A stretch of 64,000 nt of DNA, taken from Acidobacteria bacterium Ga0077534 (GTDB taxonomy: Bacteria > Acidobacteriota > Blastocatellia > Pyrinomonadales > Pyrinomonadaceae). The notes under the pieces were generated by a model, which searched no databases, was not told the DNA's origin, and was given only the letters and a program-made list of their open reading frames with translations. The stretch spans positions 171,584-235,583 of the forward strand of contig LNEI01000017.1 in the NCBI GenBank assembly GCA_001464455.1. The letters run 5' to 3'. Shown in pieces: positions 35,898 to 43,523 of the stretch. Positions within the stretch are counted from its first letter, which is position 1; each line of letters opens with the position of its first letter. The translations under genes were made by a program, and so were the position numbers.

Positions 35898-36785
35898 ATG
35901 AAGCAATATCACGATCTTCTCCGGCATATTCTCGACAACGGTACGCGGCACGAAGACCGGACCGGCGTGGGCACGATCTCTACATTCGGCTACCAGACGC
36001 GGTTTGACCTTCGCGAGGGGTTCCCTATCGTGACTACTAAGCGTGTGCCTTTTCGATGGGTTGCTGAAGAGCTTTTCTGGTTTCTAAGCGGCTCTACTGA
36101 CGAGGCAGATCTGCGTGCTCGCGGTGTCGATATTTGGCAGGAATGGGCGACGGCCGAGCAGACGGCGAGATTTGGCCGCGACGAAGGCGATCTCGGTCCG
36201 GTTTACGGCTATCTATGGCGATCCTTCGGCGGCGAATATCCTCAGATGAACGGCGTCGATCAGATCGCGAGACTGATGCGCGAGATCGAAACAAACCCCA
36301 ACTCCCGCCGCCTGATCGTAACCGGCTGGAACCCCGAAACCTGCGACGACGTCGCCCTCCCGCCCTGTCACACGCTGTTTCAGTTCAAGATCGAAAGCCC
36401 CGCGACAAATCCGCAATCCGCAATCCGCGATCCGCAATCAAAAGGCATCCTTCACTGCCAGCTCTACCAACGCTCCGCCGACGCCTTCCTCGGTGTCCCG
36501 TTCAATATCTCAAGCTACGCCCTGCTGACGCACCTCGTCGCCCACGTCTGCGATCTCGAGGTCGGCGATTTCATCCACACATTCGGCGATCTGCACATCT
36601 ACTCGAACCACCTCGATCAGGTAAACGAACTCCTGTCGCGAGAACCGCTGCCTTTGCCGGAATTGGAGGTAGTTAATGCCGACGGGCTCAAAGGCTTGGA
36701 CGGCCTCCTCAGTTTTAAATTTGATAATTTGAGACTGGAGAATTATCAATCCTGGGGCAAGATCGCGGCGCCGGTAGCAGTCTAG
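35898..36785 (+). CDS. thyA: Thymidylate synthase
   Basis: Makes dTMP from dUMP with methylene-tetrahydrofolate. The 295-residue protein has the folate/dUMP segments RTGVGTIS, the catalytic Cys157 in LPPCHTLFQF, and QRSADAFLGVPFNI. Residues about 166-184 (ESPATNPQSAIRDPQSKGI) form an insertion directly after the strand following the catalytic Cys, encoded by AATCCGC units; other ThyA proteins pass from FQF to the CQLYQRS strand with a few residues. The rest of the protein is intact, so it is probably functional. Confidence 0.93.
   Translation: MKQYHDLLRHILDNGTRHEDRTGVGTISTFGYQTRFDLREGFPIVTTKRVPFRWVAEELFWFLSGSTDEADLRARGVDIWQEWATAEQTARFGRDEGDLGPVYGYLWRSFGGEYPQMNGVDQIARLMREIETNPNSRRLIVTGWNPETCDDVALPPCHTLFQFKIESPATNPQSAIRDPQSKGILHCQLYQRSADAFLGVPFNISSYALLTHLVAHVCDLEVGDFIHTFGDLHIYSNHLDQVNELLSREPLPLPELEVVNADGLKGLDGLLSFKFDNLRLENYQSWGKIAAPVAV
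36408..36439 (+). repeat. AATCCGC-unit repeat inside thyA
   Basis: AATCCGC three times, then GATCCGC and AATC, in frame. It encodes NPQSAIRDPQS. The first 29 bases are identical to the repeat in the methyltransferase gene at 29050. Confidence 0.8.
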
Positions 36786-36798
36786 CAAATGAATTTAC

Positions 36799-36819
36799 AT
36801 ACATATAATATATATGTAT
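36799..36819. promoter_or_regulatory. Operator candidate for brnTA
   Basis: ATACATATA-ATA-TATATGTAT is a perfect 9-3-9 inverted repeat ending 13 bases before the brnT start codon. BrnTA-type systems repress their own promoter. Confidence 0.65.
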
Positions 36820-36832
36820 ACTCGTAAGGTAG

Positions 36833-37114
36833 ATGATCACTTGGCATGAAAAGAAACGGCAGAAAGTGATCAAGGATCATGGCGTTGATTTCGAAAAGAT
36901 CGGCGATATTTTCGATGACATATTCGCTGTCTATTCAGAGGATCTTAAACACAGCGACCTCGAAGAAAGATGGTCGATCATCGCTAGATCATCCGCGTAC
37001 GGCCTTATCATGGCCGTTTACACTTTTGATAATGGGGACATCCACTTGATCACCGCAAGGCGAGCTGAGAACTGGATGGTTAGACTTTATGAGAAACAAA
37101 GAAATCGACCTTGA
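36833..37114 (+). CDS. brnT: BrnT-type ribonuclease toxin
   Basis: The 93-residue protein matches BrnT: WHEKKRQKVIKDHGVDFEKI, FDDIFAVYSEDLKHSD, EERWSIIARS and the end ITARRAENWMVRLYEKQ (the RRA-to-E...YE pattern is typical). It overlaps the antitoxin gene by 26 bases. Confidence 0.9.
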   Translation: MITWHEKKRQKVIKDHGVDFEKIGDIFDDIFAVYSEDLKHSDLEERWSIIARSSAYGLIMAVYTFDNGDIHLITARRAENWMVRLYEKQRNRP

Positions 37115-37451
37115 CGACTATCCGGATGAGGTATTCAAAACGGAAGAAGCGTTTCTTGAGCGTTTTCGGGCTTTGGAAGACCATGAGTTGACCAACCACA
37201 GGCAGCGGATCGCCAAGGCACGAGCCGGAACTCCAAAAGGTCGTGTGACGATATACCTCGACGGCGATGTCATTTCATCTTTCAAGGAGATGGCCGTTAG
37301 CGAAAATATTGGCTATCAGACCCTGATCAACAATGCGTTGCGCCAGATAGTCGACGCCAAAAACCGAAAAGCAGAGCAGCAGAGCATTAAGGACGATCTA
37401 TTGACGGACGAGAAGTTCTTAAAGAGGTTACGAGAGGCTCTGGAGGCGTAA
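37089..37451 (+). CDS. brnA: BrnA-type antitoxin
   Basis: The 120-residue protein has a ribbon-helix-helix core in its middle (GRVTIYLDGDVISSFKEMAV and GYQTLINNALRQIV), as in BrnA antitoxins. The N-terminal acidic part probably wraps the toxin. It follows and overlaps brnT, the usual toxin-first order of this system. Confidence 0.88.
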   Translation: MRNKEIDLDDYPDEVFKTEEAFLERFRALEDHELTNHRQRIAKARAGTPKGRVTIYLDGDVISSFKEMAVSENIGYQTLINNALRQIVDAKNRKAEQQSIKDDLLTDEKFLKRLREALEA

Positions 37452-37455
37452 AAGC

Positions 37456-38361
37456 TCACTTTATGTTCGGCGGTTGAGCGGCTTTCATTCGGACGTTGAT
37501 GCCTTCGTCGGCGACGAGGAAGAGTTTTTTCGCGTCGTAGTTCGAGGTGTTTGCGGGTTGGTATGAAAGGAGGTAGCGATTTTTGCGGAGTTCGTCGCAG
37601 ATCGCTTTTGCGGCGGTCGACGCATCGTCAAACGGGAAAACCTTGCCGCCGGTCTCTTCGGTAAGTTTGGTCATTACAGCACCCGCTTTGGGCATATCGC
37701 GGCGATACGCTCCGCCGGTTCGGTCCGGGATCTGAAGGCCGTAAACCGTTACATTCTGTGTTTGAAGCTCGGCAAGGACCTTGTCAAAAGGCGTCTTGCT
37801 CCCCCGATCGAGGCCGTCGCCAACGACGATGACCGCCGTCTTTCGCGTGCCGGGCATCAGCGGGATGAGAATTTCCTTTATAGATACGTCGAGAGCGTCA
37901 AACAGGTGCGGATTTCCCTTCTTGCGAAAAGTCGCGAGCGAAGTTTCCATCTTCTTCGCGTCATCGGTCCATTCCTGAATGATCTCCGCCTTTTCGTCGT
38001 ATGCAATTACAAACAACTGGTCGCCGTCGAAGATCTCATAGGCGAATTCCATCACCGCAGCTTTCATTTTTTCGAGCGAGGTGGGCAGAGTCTGCGAGTT
38101 GTCGACGAGGATGACGATACGCGACGGGCTGGGGTCCATCGCAAAATTCTTGATCTTTTGCTCGATGCCATTTTCGTAGAGAAACAGATTTTCGATCCGT
38201 ACGGGATCGGTCTTCTTATCCTCGCGCGTCATCGTAACTGAAAGGATCGTGCCTTCGGCGGAATCTCCCTTCGCATTCCGACGCGACTGGCCCAATGCAC
38301 TGAGTGTAAGCGCGAACAAACACGCAAACACTACAATGATCTGGCTTTTTCTCGATCTCAT
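37456..38361 (-). CDS. Secreted VWA-domain protein
   Basis: The 301-residue protein has a signal peptide (IIVVFACLFALTLSALGQS) and a von Willebrand A domain about residues 75-270 with a MIDAS-like DNSQT, the later TAVIVVGDGLDRGS strand, and PANTSNYDAK at the end. The layout matches the VWFA-related proteins that are abundant in acidobacteria. Probably binds a protein partner in the periplasm. Its start overlaps the stop of the FmdB-like gene (ATGA). Confidence 0.85.
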   Translation of the reverse strand: MRSRKSQIIVVFACLFALTLSALGQSRRNAKGDSAEGTILSVTMTREDKKTDPVRIENLFLYENGIEQKIKNFAMDPSPSRIVILVDNSQTLPTSLEKMKAAVMEFAYEIFDGDQLFVIAYDEKAEIIQEWTDDAKKMETSLATFRKKGNPHLFDALDVSIKEILIPLMPGTRKTAVIVVGDGLDRGSKTPFDKVLAELQTQNVTVYGLQIPDRTGGAYRRDMPKAGAVMTKLTEETGGKVFPFDDASTAAKAICDELRKNRYLLSYQPANTSNYDAKKLFLVADEGINVRMKAAQPPNIK

Positions 38362-38645
38362 TCGGTCGTGGATTTTGGAGCTTCTGCTGCAGCCGCCGGT
38401 TTTGACTCCTCTTTTGGCTTTGATGCAGTTTCGCCGCTTGTGGTTGATTCCGTCGGCGCAGATTTATTTGCAGCGTAATCGGTCACGTACCAACCCGCCC
38501 CTTTGAACTGAAAACCGGAAAGCGACCATTGCTTCTCGAGCTTGCCGTGGCATTTCTCGCATGTCGACAGCGGTTCGTCAGACACGCTCTGACGCACCTC
38601 TAAATGCATTCCGCATTGCTGACATCTATACTCGTAAATAGGCAT
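38358..38645 (-). CDS. FmdB-type zinc-ribbon protein
   Basis: The 95-residue protein starts with the family signature MPIYEYRCQQCGMHLEV and a second CEKCH pair, so it forms a small zinc ribbon. The tail is low-complexity Ala/Ser/Lys/Glu. The frame is open 49 codons further upstream, but the family start is the ATG at 38645. It is coupled to the VWA gene. Confidence 0.9.
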   Translation of the reverse strand: MPIYEYRCQQCGMHLEVRQSVSDEPLSTCEKCHGKLEKQWSLSGFQFKGAGWYVTDYAANKSAPTESTTSGETASKPKEESKPAAAAEAPKSTTE

Positions 38646-38745
38646 ATTCGTACCGGCACACTTTTGTGCAACTAATGCCAGTATAGCAAAATCCAAACGC
38701 GGCAGTTCCATAGGAATTGGACCGAGAGCGTAACATGGGGGAATC

Positions 38746-39333
38746 ATGAGAAAAATCAGGTCACAGATCACAACCTTTCTATTTATCGCCATCGCCGCAG
38801 GCTTTGCAGCGGCGCAGACGCCGGCAAAGGTCGAGCCCGTTGCGAGCGTCGATCTTAAGCGTTACTCGGGAAAGTGGTATGAGATAGCAAAGTATCCGAA
38901 CAAGTTTCAGAAGCAGTGTGTCGCCAACACCACGGCAACCTACACACAGAAAAAGAACGGCCGGATCGAGGTCAAGAACGAATGCTTGCTAAAAGACGGG
39001 CAGGTGGAAACTGCGGTCGGCGAAGCGAAGATCGACGATAAGAAAACCAATGCCAAGCTAAAAGTTCGTTTCGCCCCCGGCGCCCTTTCATGGCTTCCTT
39101 TTGTGTGGGCAAATTATTGGGTAATTGACCTCGAACCCAACTACGAATACGCCGTCATCGGCGAACCAAAACGCGAGTATTTCTGGATCCTATCGCGTAA
39201 GCCAACGATGGACGACGCGACATATCAGAACATTTTGCGACGGGCGGAAAAGATGGGCTTCGCCCCCGGAAAAGTCGAAAAATCTCCGCAAAATGCCGAT
39301 GTAGTGAAAGGCTCGGTAAATATTAAGAACTGA
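38746..39333 (+). CDS. Lipocalin (Blc-like)
   Basis: The 195-residue protein has a signal peptide ending near FAAAQT, the lipocalin GxW motif in YSGKWYEIAKYPNKF, then the strands YTQKKNGRIEVKNECLL and PFVWANYWVIDLEPNYEYAV, and the C-terminal YFWILSRKPTM. Bacterial lipocalins bind lipids or fatty acids in the envelope. The N-terminus ends in AAAQ with no lipobox cysteine, so it is likely periplasmic rather than a lipoprotein. Confidence 0.9.
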   Translation: MRKIRSQITTFLFIAIAAGFAAAQTPAKVEPVASVDLKRYSGKWYEIAKYPNKFQKQCVANTTATYTQKKNGRIEVKNECLLKDGQVETAVGEAKIDDKKTNAKLKVRFAPGALSWLPFVWANYWVIDLEPNYEYAVIGEPKREYFWILSRKPTMDDATYQNILRRAEKMGFAPGKVEKSPQNADVVKGSVNIKN

Positions 39334-39360
39334 CTAACACAGAACCTGATCCTTTGCTGT

Positions 39361-40371
39361 TTACCAGTTGGTTGCCGTCTGCTGCTGGGCACCGCTTTCG
39401 TGCTCAGCTAGAAAACGTTCCGCGTCGATCGCCGCCATGCAGCCGGTTCCGGCGGCGGTGATGGCTTGGCGATAGTACGAATCCTGCGCGTCGCCGCATG
39501 CAAAGACGCCTTCGATGTTCGTCTTCATCGTCTTGCCTTCGGTTATCAGATAGCCAACGTCGTCCATGTCGAGCACACCTGCAAAAAGGTCTGTGTTCGG
39601 CTTGTGGCCGATCGCAATGAAAACTCCTTCGGTTGGAAATAAAGATTCCTCATTTCGCTCGGTATTGAAAAGCCGAACGCTTTCGACACCTTTTTCTTTA
39701 GAACCTAGAATTTCCTTTACTTCGGTATTCCAAAGGATCTCGATATTCTCATGCGCCTTCACGCGGTCGGCCATGATCTTCGAGGCACGAAAATCGTCGC
39801 GTCGGTGAACGACGGTCACCTTCGAGGCAAATTTGGTCAAGAACAGAGCCTCTTCCATCGCCGTATCGCCGCCGCCAACAACAACTATGGGCCTGCCGCG
39901 AAAGAAAAACCCGTCGCACGTCGCACATGCTGAAACGCCATTTCCGCCCAATCCCTCGGGCACAGGAGCCTCGCCCGGGATACCGAGCCATTTTGCAGAC
40001 GCACCGGTCGAAATTATGAGCGTGTCGGCTTTGATCGTCGTAGTTATTTCCGCGCTGTCCTGGCTGTCTTTGCCATAAAGCGTAAAAGGCCGCTGGCTTA
40101 AGTCAACGCTGTCGATCCAGACATTGATGATCTGCGTGCCAAACCTCAGAGCCTGCTCGCGAAACTCATCCATCAGTATCGGGCCCATTATCCCTTTCGA
40201 AAATCCAGGGTAATTCTCAACATCCGTCGTGATCGTCAACTGCCCGCCGGGCTGAGGCCCGTCGACAACCAATGGTTCGAGCTGCGCCCTGCTCGCATAT
40301 ATCGCCGCGGTCAAACCCGCCGGCCCCGATCCGAGAATAACTACTTTTTTATGAATTTCTTGATGACTCAT
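39361..40371 (-). CDS. trxB: Thioredoxin reductase
   Basis: Reduces thioredoxin with NADPH. The 336-residue flavoprotein has GSGPAGLTAAIYASRA (FAD), the redox pair Cys149/Cys152 in ACATCDG, VVGGGDTAMEEALFL (NADPH) and the late GVFACGDAQD. It converges with the lipocalin gene with a 27-bp gap. Confidence 0.95.
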   Translation of the reverse strand: MSHQEIHKKVVILGSGPAGLTAAIYASRAQLEPLVVDGPQPGGQLTITTDVENYPGFSKGIMGPILMDEFREQALRFGTQIINVWIDSVDLSQRPFTLYGKDSQDSAEITTTIKADTLIISTGASAKWLGIPGEAPVPEGLGGNGVSACATCDGFFFRGRPIVVVGGGDTAMEEALFLTKFASKVTVVHRRDDFRASKIMADRVKAHENIEILWNTEVKEILGSKEKGVESVRLFNTERNEESLFPTEGVFIAIGHKPNTDLFAGVLDMDDVGYLITEGKTMKTNIEGVFACGDAQDSYYRQAITAAGTGCMAAIDAERFLAEHESGAQQQTATNW

Positions 40372-40399
40372 ATCTAATATTCTATCAAAGAAACCTGCA

Positions 40400-40484
40400 T
40401 AAGCCCGCGCGTGAACAATGCCGATCCGACTGCCTCCCTTTTTCGCGGTTTCTTATGCGCGAGGCGTGGGCATTCTGCCGGCAA
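40400..40484. repeat. Degenerate palindrome upstream of PilZ gene
   Basis: The 215-bp gap between trxB and the PilZ gene contains GCATAAG near 40399 and its inverse CTTATGC near 40453, with partly matching GC-rich neighbours. It looks like a decayed palindromic repeat; pairing is incomplete. Confidence 0.35.
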
Positions 40485-40586
40485 ATTTCCCCCGTCGGCA
40501 AACTATTCCAAAATTGAGGTTTTCCTGATACACTTCTAATTGTTTAACGCAATCGGGTTACTATTTACCTAATCAATAGATCGGAA

Positions 40587-40961
40587 ATGGCCACTATTCA
40601 ACCTCAGTTCGAGGAAAAACGGTTCGCCCTGCGGATGGCTTTGCGTCTGCCAATCGTCGTATCCGGACGCACAGAAGACGGTGCGACCTGGAGCGAGCCG
40701 ACCGAAACAGACGACATCTCGACCCTCGGCGCCCTATTCCAGCTCAATCAGCCTATCGCCGCCGGCGACGTCCTATACATCAGGTCGCACCGCCCGAACG
40801 GAGTTCCGGTCGAGGTAAAAGCTCAGGTCGTACGCATCCTCCCCGCCAGCTACGGCACCTCACGCGTTGGCGTCGCCATCGAAGAACCCAAAGAAGCCTG
40901 GCTCCGCCTCTTCGTCGCCTGGATCGCTGATGACAACATTGTCGAAGGCGTCAACGAGTGA
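40587..40961 (+). CDS. PilZ-domain protein
   Basis: The 124-residue protein is a single PilZ domain. The c-di-GMP-binding signature is complete: RFALR (RxxxR) near residue 13 and DISTLG (DxSxxG) near residue 47. Such proteins link c-di-GMP to motility or polysaccharide; here the pil genes are about 9 kb away. It stands alone on the plus strand. Confidence 0.88.
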   Translation: MATIQPQFEEKRFALRMALRLPIVVSGRTEDGATWSEPTETDDISTLGALFQLNQPIAAGDVLYIRSHRPNGVPVEVKAQVVRILPASYGTSRVGVAIEEPKEAWLRLFVAWIADDNIVEGVNE

Positions 40962-41015
40962 GCTTAAAAGTCCTCCCTTCGTCACGGCCGGAGTCCGAGA
41001 AATTGATGTTCAAGC

Positions 41016-43523
41016 TCATTTCATCCCTTTACATATCGCGGCCTTTTTATTCTTGCGGCAGGTAAGTCGCTTTAATTGGTTGATCTGTCGCTGCTGATCG
41101 CCGATCATCGCCTGCTGTTCCTTGATGGCATTGAGCATTGTCCACACGATCGGGTCGTTATTGACCATTCGATAGCCTCGATCATTTTTTGTAACCGCTT
41201 CGGGGACAAGTCTTTCCACTGCCTGAGCGCTAAAGCCAATGTGCTCGCCGTCAGAGACGACCTTCATCTCGTTGTCAGGTTTATAGCTGTACCTAAGCGG
41301 CTGTAGCTTCATAACAGCCTTTAGCCCCCCAGTGAAGCGTCCGGTAATATTCTTCAGCCGCTCATCAGATAGCACCGCCCATGACCCTCCGCCAACTTTA
41401 CTGGCATTGCCGTTTACCGAAAGTGTTTGATCGGGTGAGCCTGCAAATGCAGTACCAATATGTACGCGGCCGCCGGGCCCGTTGAGGAAAAGGTGTCTTG
41501 CGGTGTTTACACTGTAATCGTAAGCAAATATATAACCCCCAGTGCCTGATGAACCGATCGCAACGCCGGTGCCGCTACCAGCGTTAGCGGTCAGCGGTGT
41601 GGAATCACCCTGAAACCAGCTTGTACCGCTCGTGCTCTTGAAAGAAATGCAGCCAGAACCAAAGCAGTTGGCCTGGACGGCAGTGCCAGAAGTGCTCATA
41701 CCCCGCACACCAGTGCCCGACGGACCATTACCTCGCAAACCATCGTAACTTTGGCTTACTCCGTAAACTCCAGTTCCACTCGTGCTTTCCCCAATCACGC
41801 CCATTGCAGTACCGCTTCCACCGCGGACCCCGTCTCCGTTGAGGGCTATTCCCTCTACGGCAACTCCTGTTTGGCTCCGACCACTAACGCCAGTACCTGC
41901 CACACCTTCCCCCACAACGCCACGACCGCTTTGGGTGAATCCGTAGATTCCGATGTTCTCCGCGGTAGAAGATAAAGCACCGACCGGATCGCCGCTGACG
42001 CCACTTACAGAAATATTTTGAGGGGTTTGCACAGCAAGTCGGGCAGCCGAATCGGTTGAGCCCATGGACACGTTTCCGATTCGATCTATCACGATTCCAT
42101 TTAACCCCGACGGCGGGCCGCCAGCCGGACCCGTTGCGAGTGTCAGCCCCCCAAACTGATCGAATCGGATATCGGCCCTGTTCGTGTCCCCGGCTATGGT
42201 AATGCCCGTCTCGCCGTTTGGTGACCCGAACGTGATCCGATTACCTTGCGCAGTTGGGGCAATCTGCACTACTGTGCCGGTTTGCGTAATAGCCGAATCG
42301 CCGAGTGTCGTGCCATTGCTCCAGAGTGGGATTGTGCTCGGCGTACCGCTCCCGGCTACACCGCCGCCCGAGCCTCCCGTCGCGGCGATAGTCAGGGTGT
42401 TACCTGATGGCGTTATCGTCACGTTTGCCCCGGCCGCAAGCGTAACGTTGTCGGTTAGCGTGCTCGGACCGCTCGTGATGCTCTTCACTACCTGCCCGCC
42501 GGCGATCTTTGGCGATGTCACGGCACCGTCGGCGATATTCGCGGTGGGGATCTGGCCGAGGCGGGCGTTGGCGAGCGTGCCGGTGGTGATGCTTGATGCG
42601 TTTAGGTTTGTGAGGACAGAGCCATTGCCGTTGGTTTGCAGGTACTGGCTTGCGGGTACTCCGCCGAGCTGGGTGGCGTTCGTTGCGGTTGTCGCTGTCG
42701 TGGCAGTCACCGCATTTGTCGCGTTCGCGACGGTGCCGGTCACTTTTGACCCGCTGACGCTTACTATCTTAGCGTCCGTAACGCTGTTGTCGGCTAACTG
42801 ATTCGTGCTGACTCCGCCATTCGCAATGCCTACCGTAACGTTACCGGTCGAGCCTCCGCCCGTGAGACCTGTGCCCGCGGCTACTCCGGTGATCGTTCCA
42901 CCGCCGCCGCCGCCGGTTGCGGTTTCGTCGTTGGCCGGTACCCATTGACCAGTGACGGTATTGAATTTGAGCACCTGCCCGTTACTCGGCTGGGTCGCTG
43001 AAACGTCTCGCCCCCTCAACCGGGCAACAGTCGTTGCGCTTTGCGTTCCTGTGACATCGCCATTTAATGTGCCGCTGAAGGTCACGGCATTCTGTGCGTT
43101 AGCAGCATTGGTTGCGTTTGCAGCGGTCACCGCCGCGTCGGCGTTTTCGGCAGTTAAGCTCTTGATCGCGTATGGCGAAGAGGTTACCGGCTGCCTCGGC
43201 GACAGAGTCGTAAACGAACCGCTGCCTGCCGGTCGAACTCTTATCTCGAGAAATCTAGTCGCCCCGGGAAAGCCTGATCCGAAATCTAGATTGACGGAGA
43301 ATATCCCGTTTGCAACCGCCACACCGCTACGGGGAAGTGTCGGTCCGATCTGCAACCCCCCTCCGTCAAACAATGCAAATTCAAAATCAAAACTGCCGTT
43401 CGCGGTAGCGGAAGAGCTTTGAAGCTGGCCTTGGTAGGTTATTTCTGTGGTCTGCCCAGATACCGCTGAGGATGCGGCAACCATTAGAATGAGCACCGAT
43501 GCTAATAAACTCTTGTTTTTCAT
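41016..43523 (-). CDS. Secreted fibre-like protein with S74 chaperone domain (SD dyad present)
   Basis: The 835-residue protein has a signal peptide, a conserved N-terminal domain (TTEITYQGQLQSSSATANG to about 170), a long glycine/threonine/asparagine-rich beta region with repeats like GTGVYGVSQSYDG, and a C-terminal S74 intramolecular chaperone domain. The autocleavage dyad Ser719-Asp720 is present (SDERLKN), with a coiled-coil tail and two cysteines (LTC..., ICKGMK). S74 proteins trimerise and often self-cleave; phage tail fibres are the best known. Here there is no phage context. It starts in the stop of the upstream paralog (ATGA). Confidence 0.85.
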   Translation of the reverse strand: MKNKSLLASVLILMVAASSAVSGQTTEITYQGQLQSSSATANGSFDFEFALFDGGGLQIGPTLPRSGVAVANGIFSVNLDFGSGFPGATRFLEIRVRPAGSGSFTTLSPRQPVTSSPYAIKSLTAENADAAVTAANATNAANAQNAVTFSGTLNGDVTGTQSATTVARLRGRDVSATQPSNGQVLKFNTVTGQWVPANDETATGGGGGGTITGVAAGTGLTGGGSTGNVTVGIANGGVSTNQLADNSVTDAKIVSVSGSKVTGTVANATNAVTATTATTATNATQLGGVPASQYLQTNGNGSVLTNLNASSITTGTLANARLGQIPTANIADGAVTSPKIAGGQVVKSITSGPSTLTDNVTLAAGANVTITPSGNTLTIAATGGSGGGVAGSGTPSTIPLWSNGTTLGDSAITQTGTVVQIAPTAQGNRITFGSPNGETGITIAGDTNRADIRFDQFGGLTLATGPAGGPPSGLNGIVIDRIGNVSMGSTDSAARLAVQTPQNISVSGVSGDPVGALSSTAENIGIYGFTQSGRGVVGEGVAGTGVSGRSQTGVAVEGIALNGDGVRGGSGTAMGVIGESTSGTGVYGVSQSYDGLRGNGPSGTGVRGMSTSGTAVQANCFGSGCISFKSTSGTSWFQGDSTPLTANAGSGTGVAIGSSGTGGYIFAYDYSVNTARHLFLNGPGGRVHIGTAFAGSPDQTLSVNGNASKVGGGSWAVLSDERLKNITGRFTGGLKAVMKLQPLRYSYKPDNEMKVVSDGEHIGFSAQAVERLVPEAVTKNDRGYRMVNNDPIVWTMLNAIKEQQAMIGDQQRQINQLKRLTCRKNKKAAICKGMK

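Noticed and set aside
42184..42801. 205-residue hydrophobic open frame on the plus strand
   Set aside because: Antisense to the Gly/Thr-rich S74 protein; the hydrophobic Val/Pro-rich look is the complement of Gly/Thr/Asn codons.
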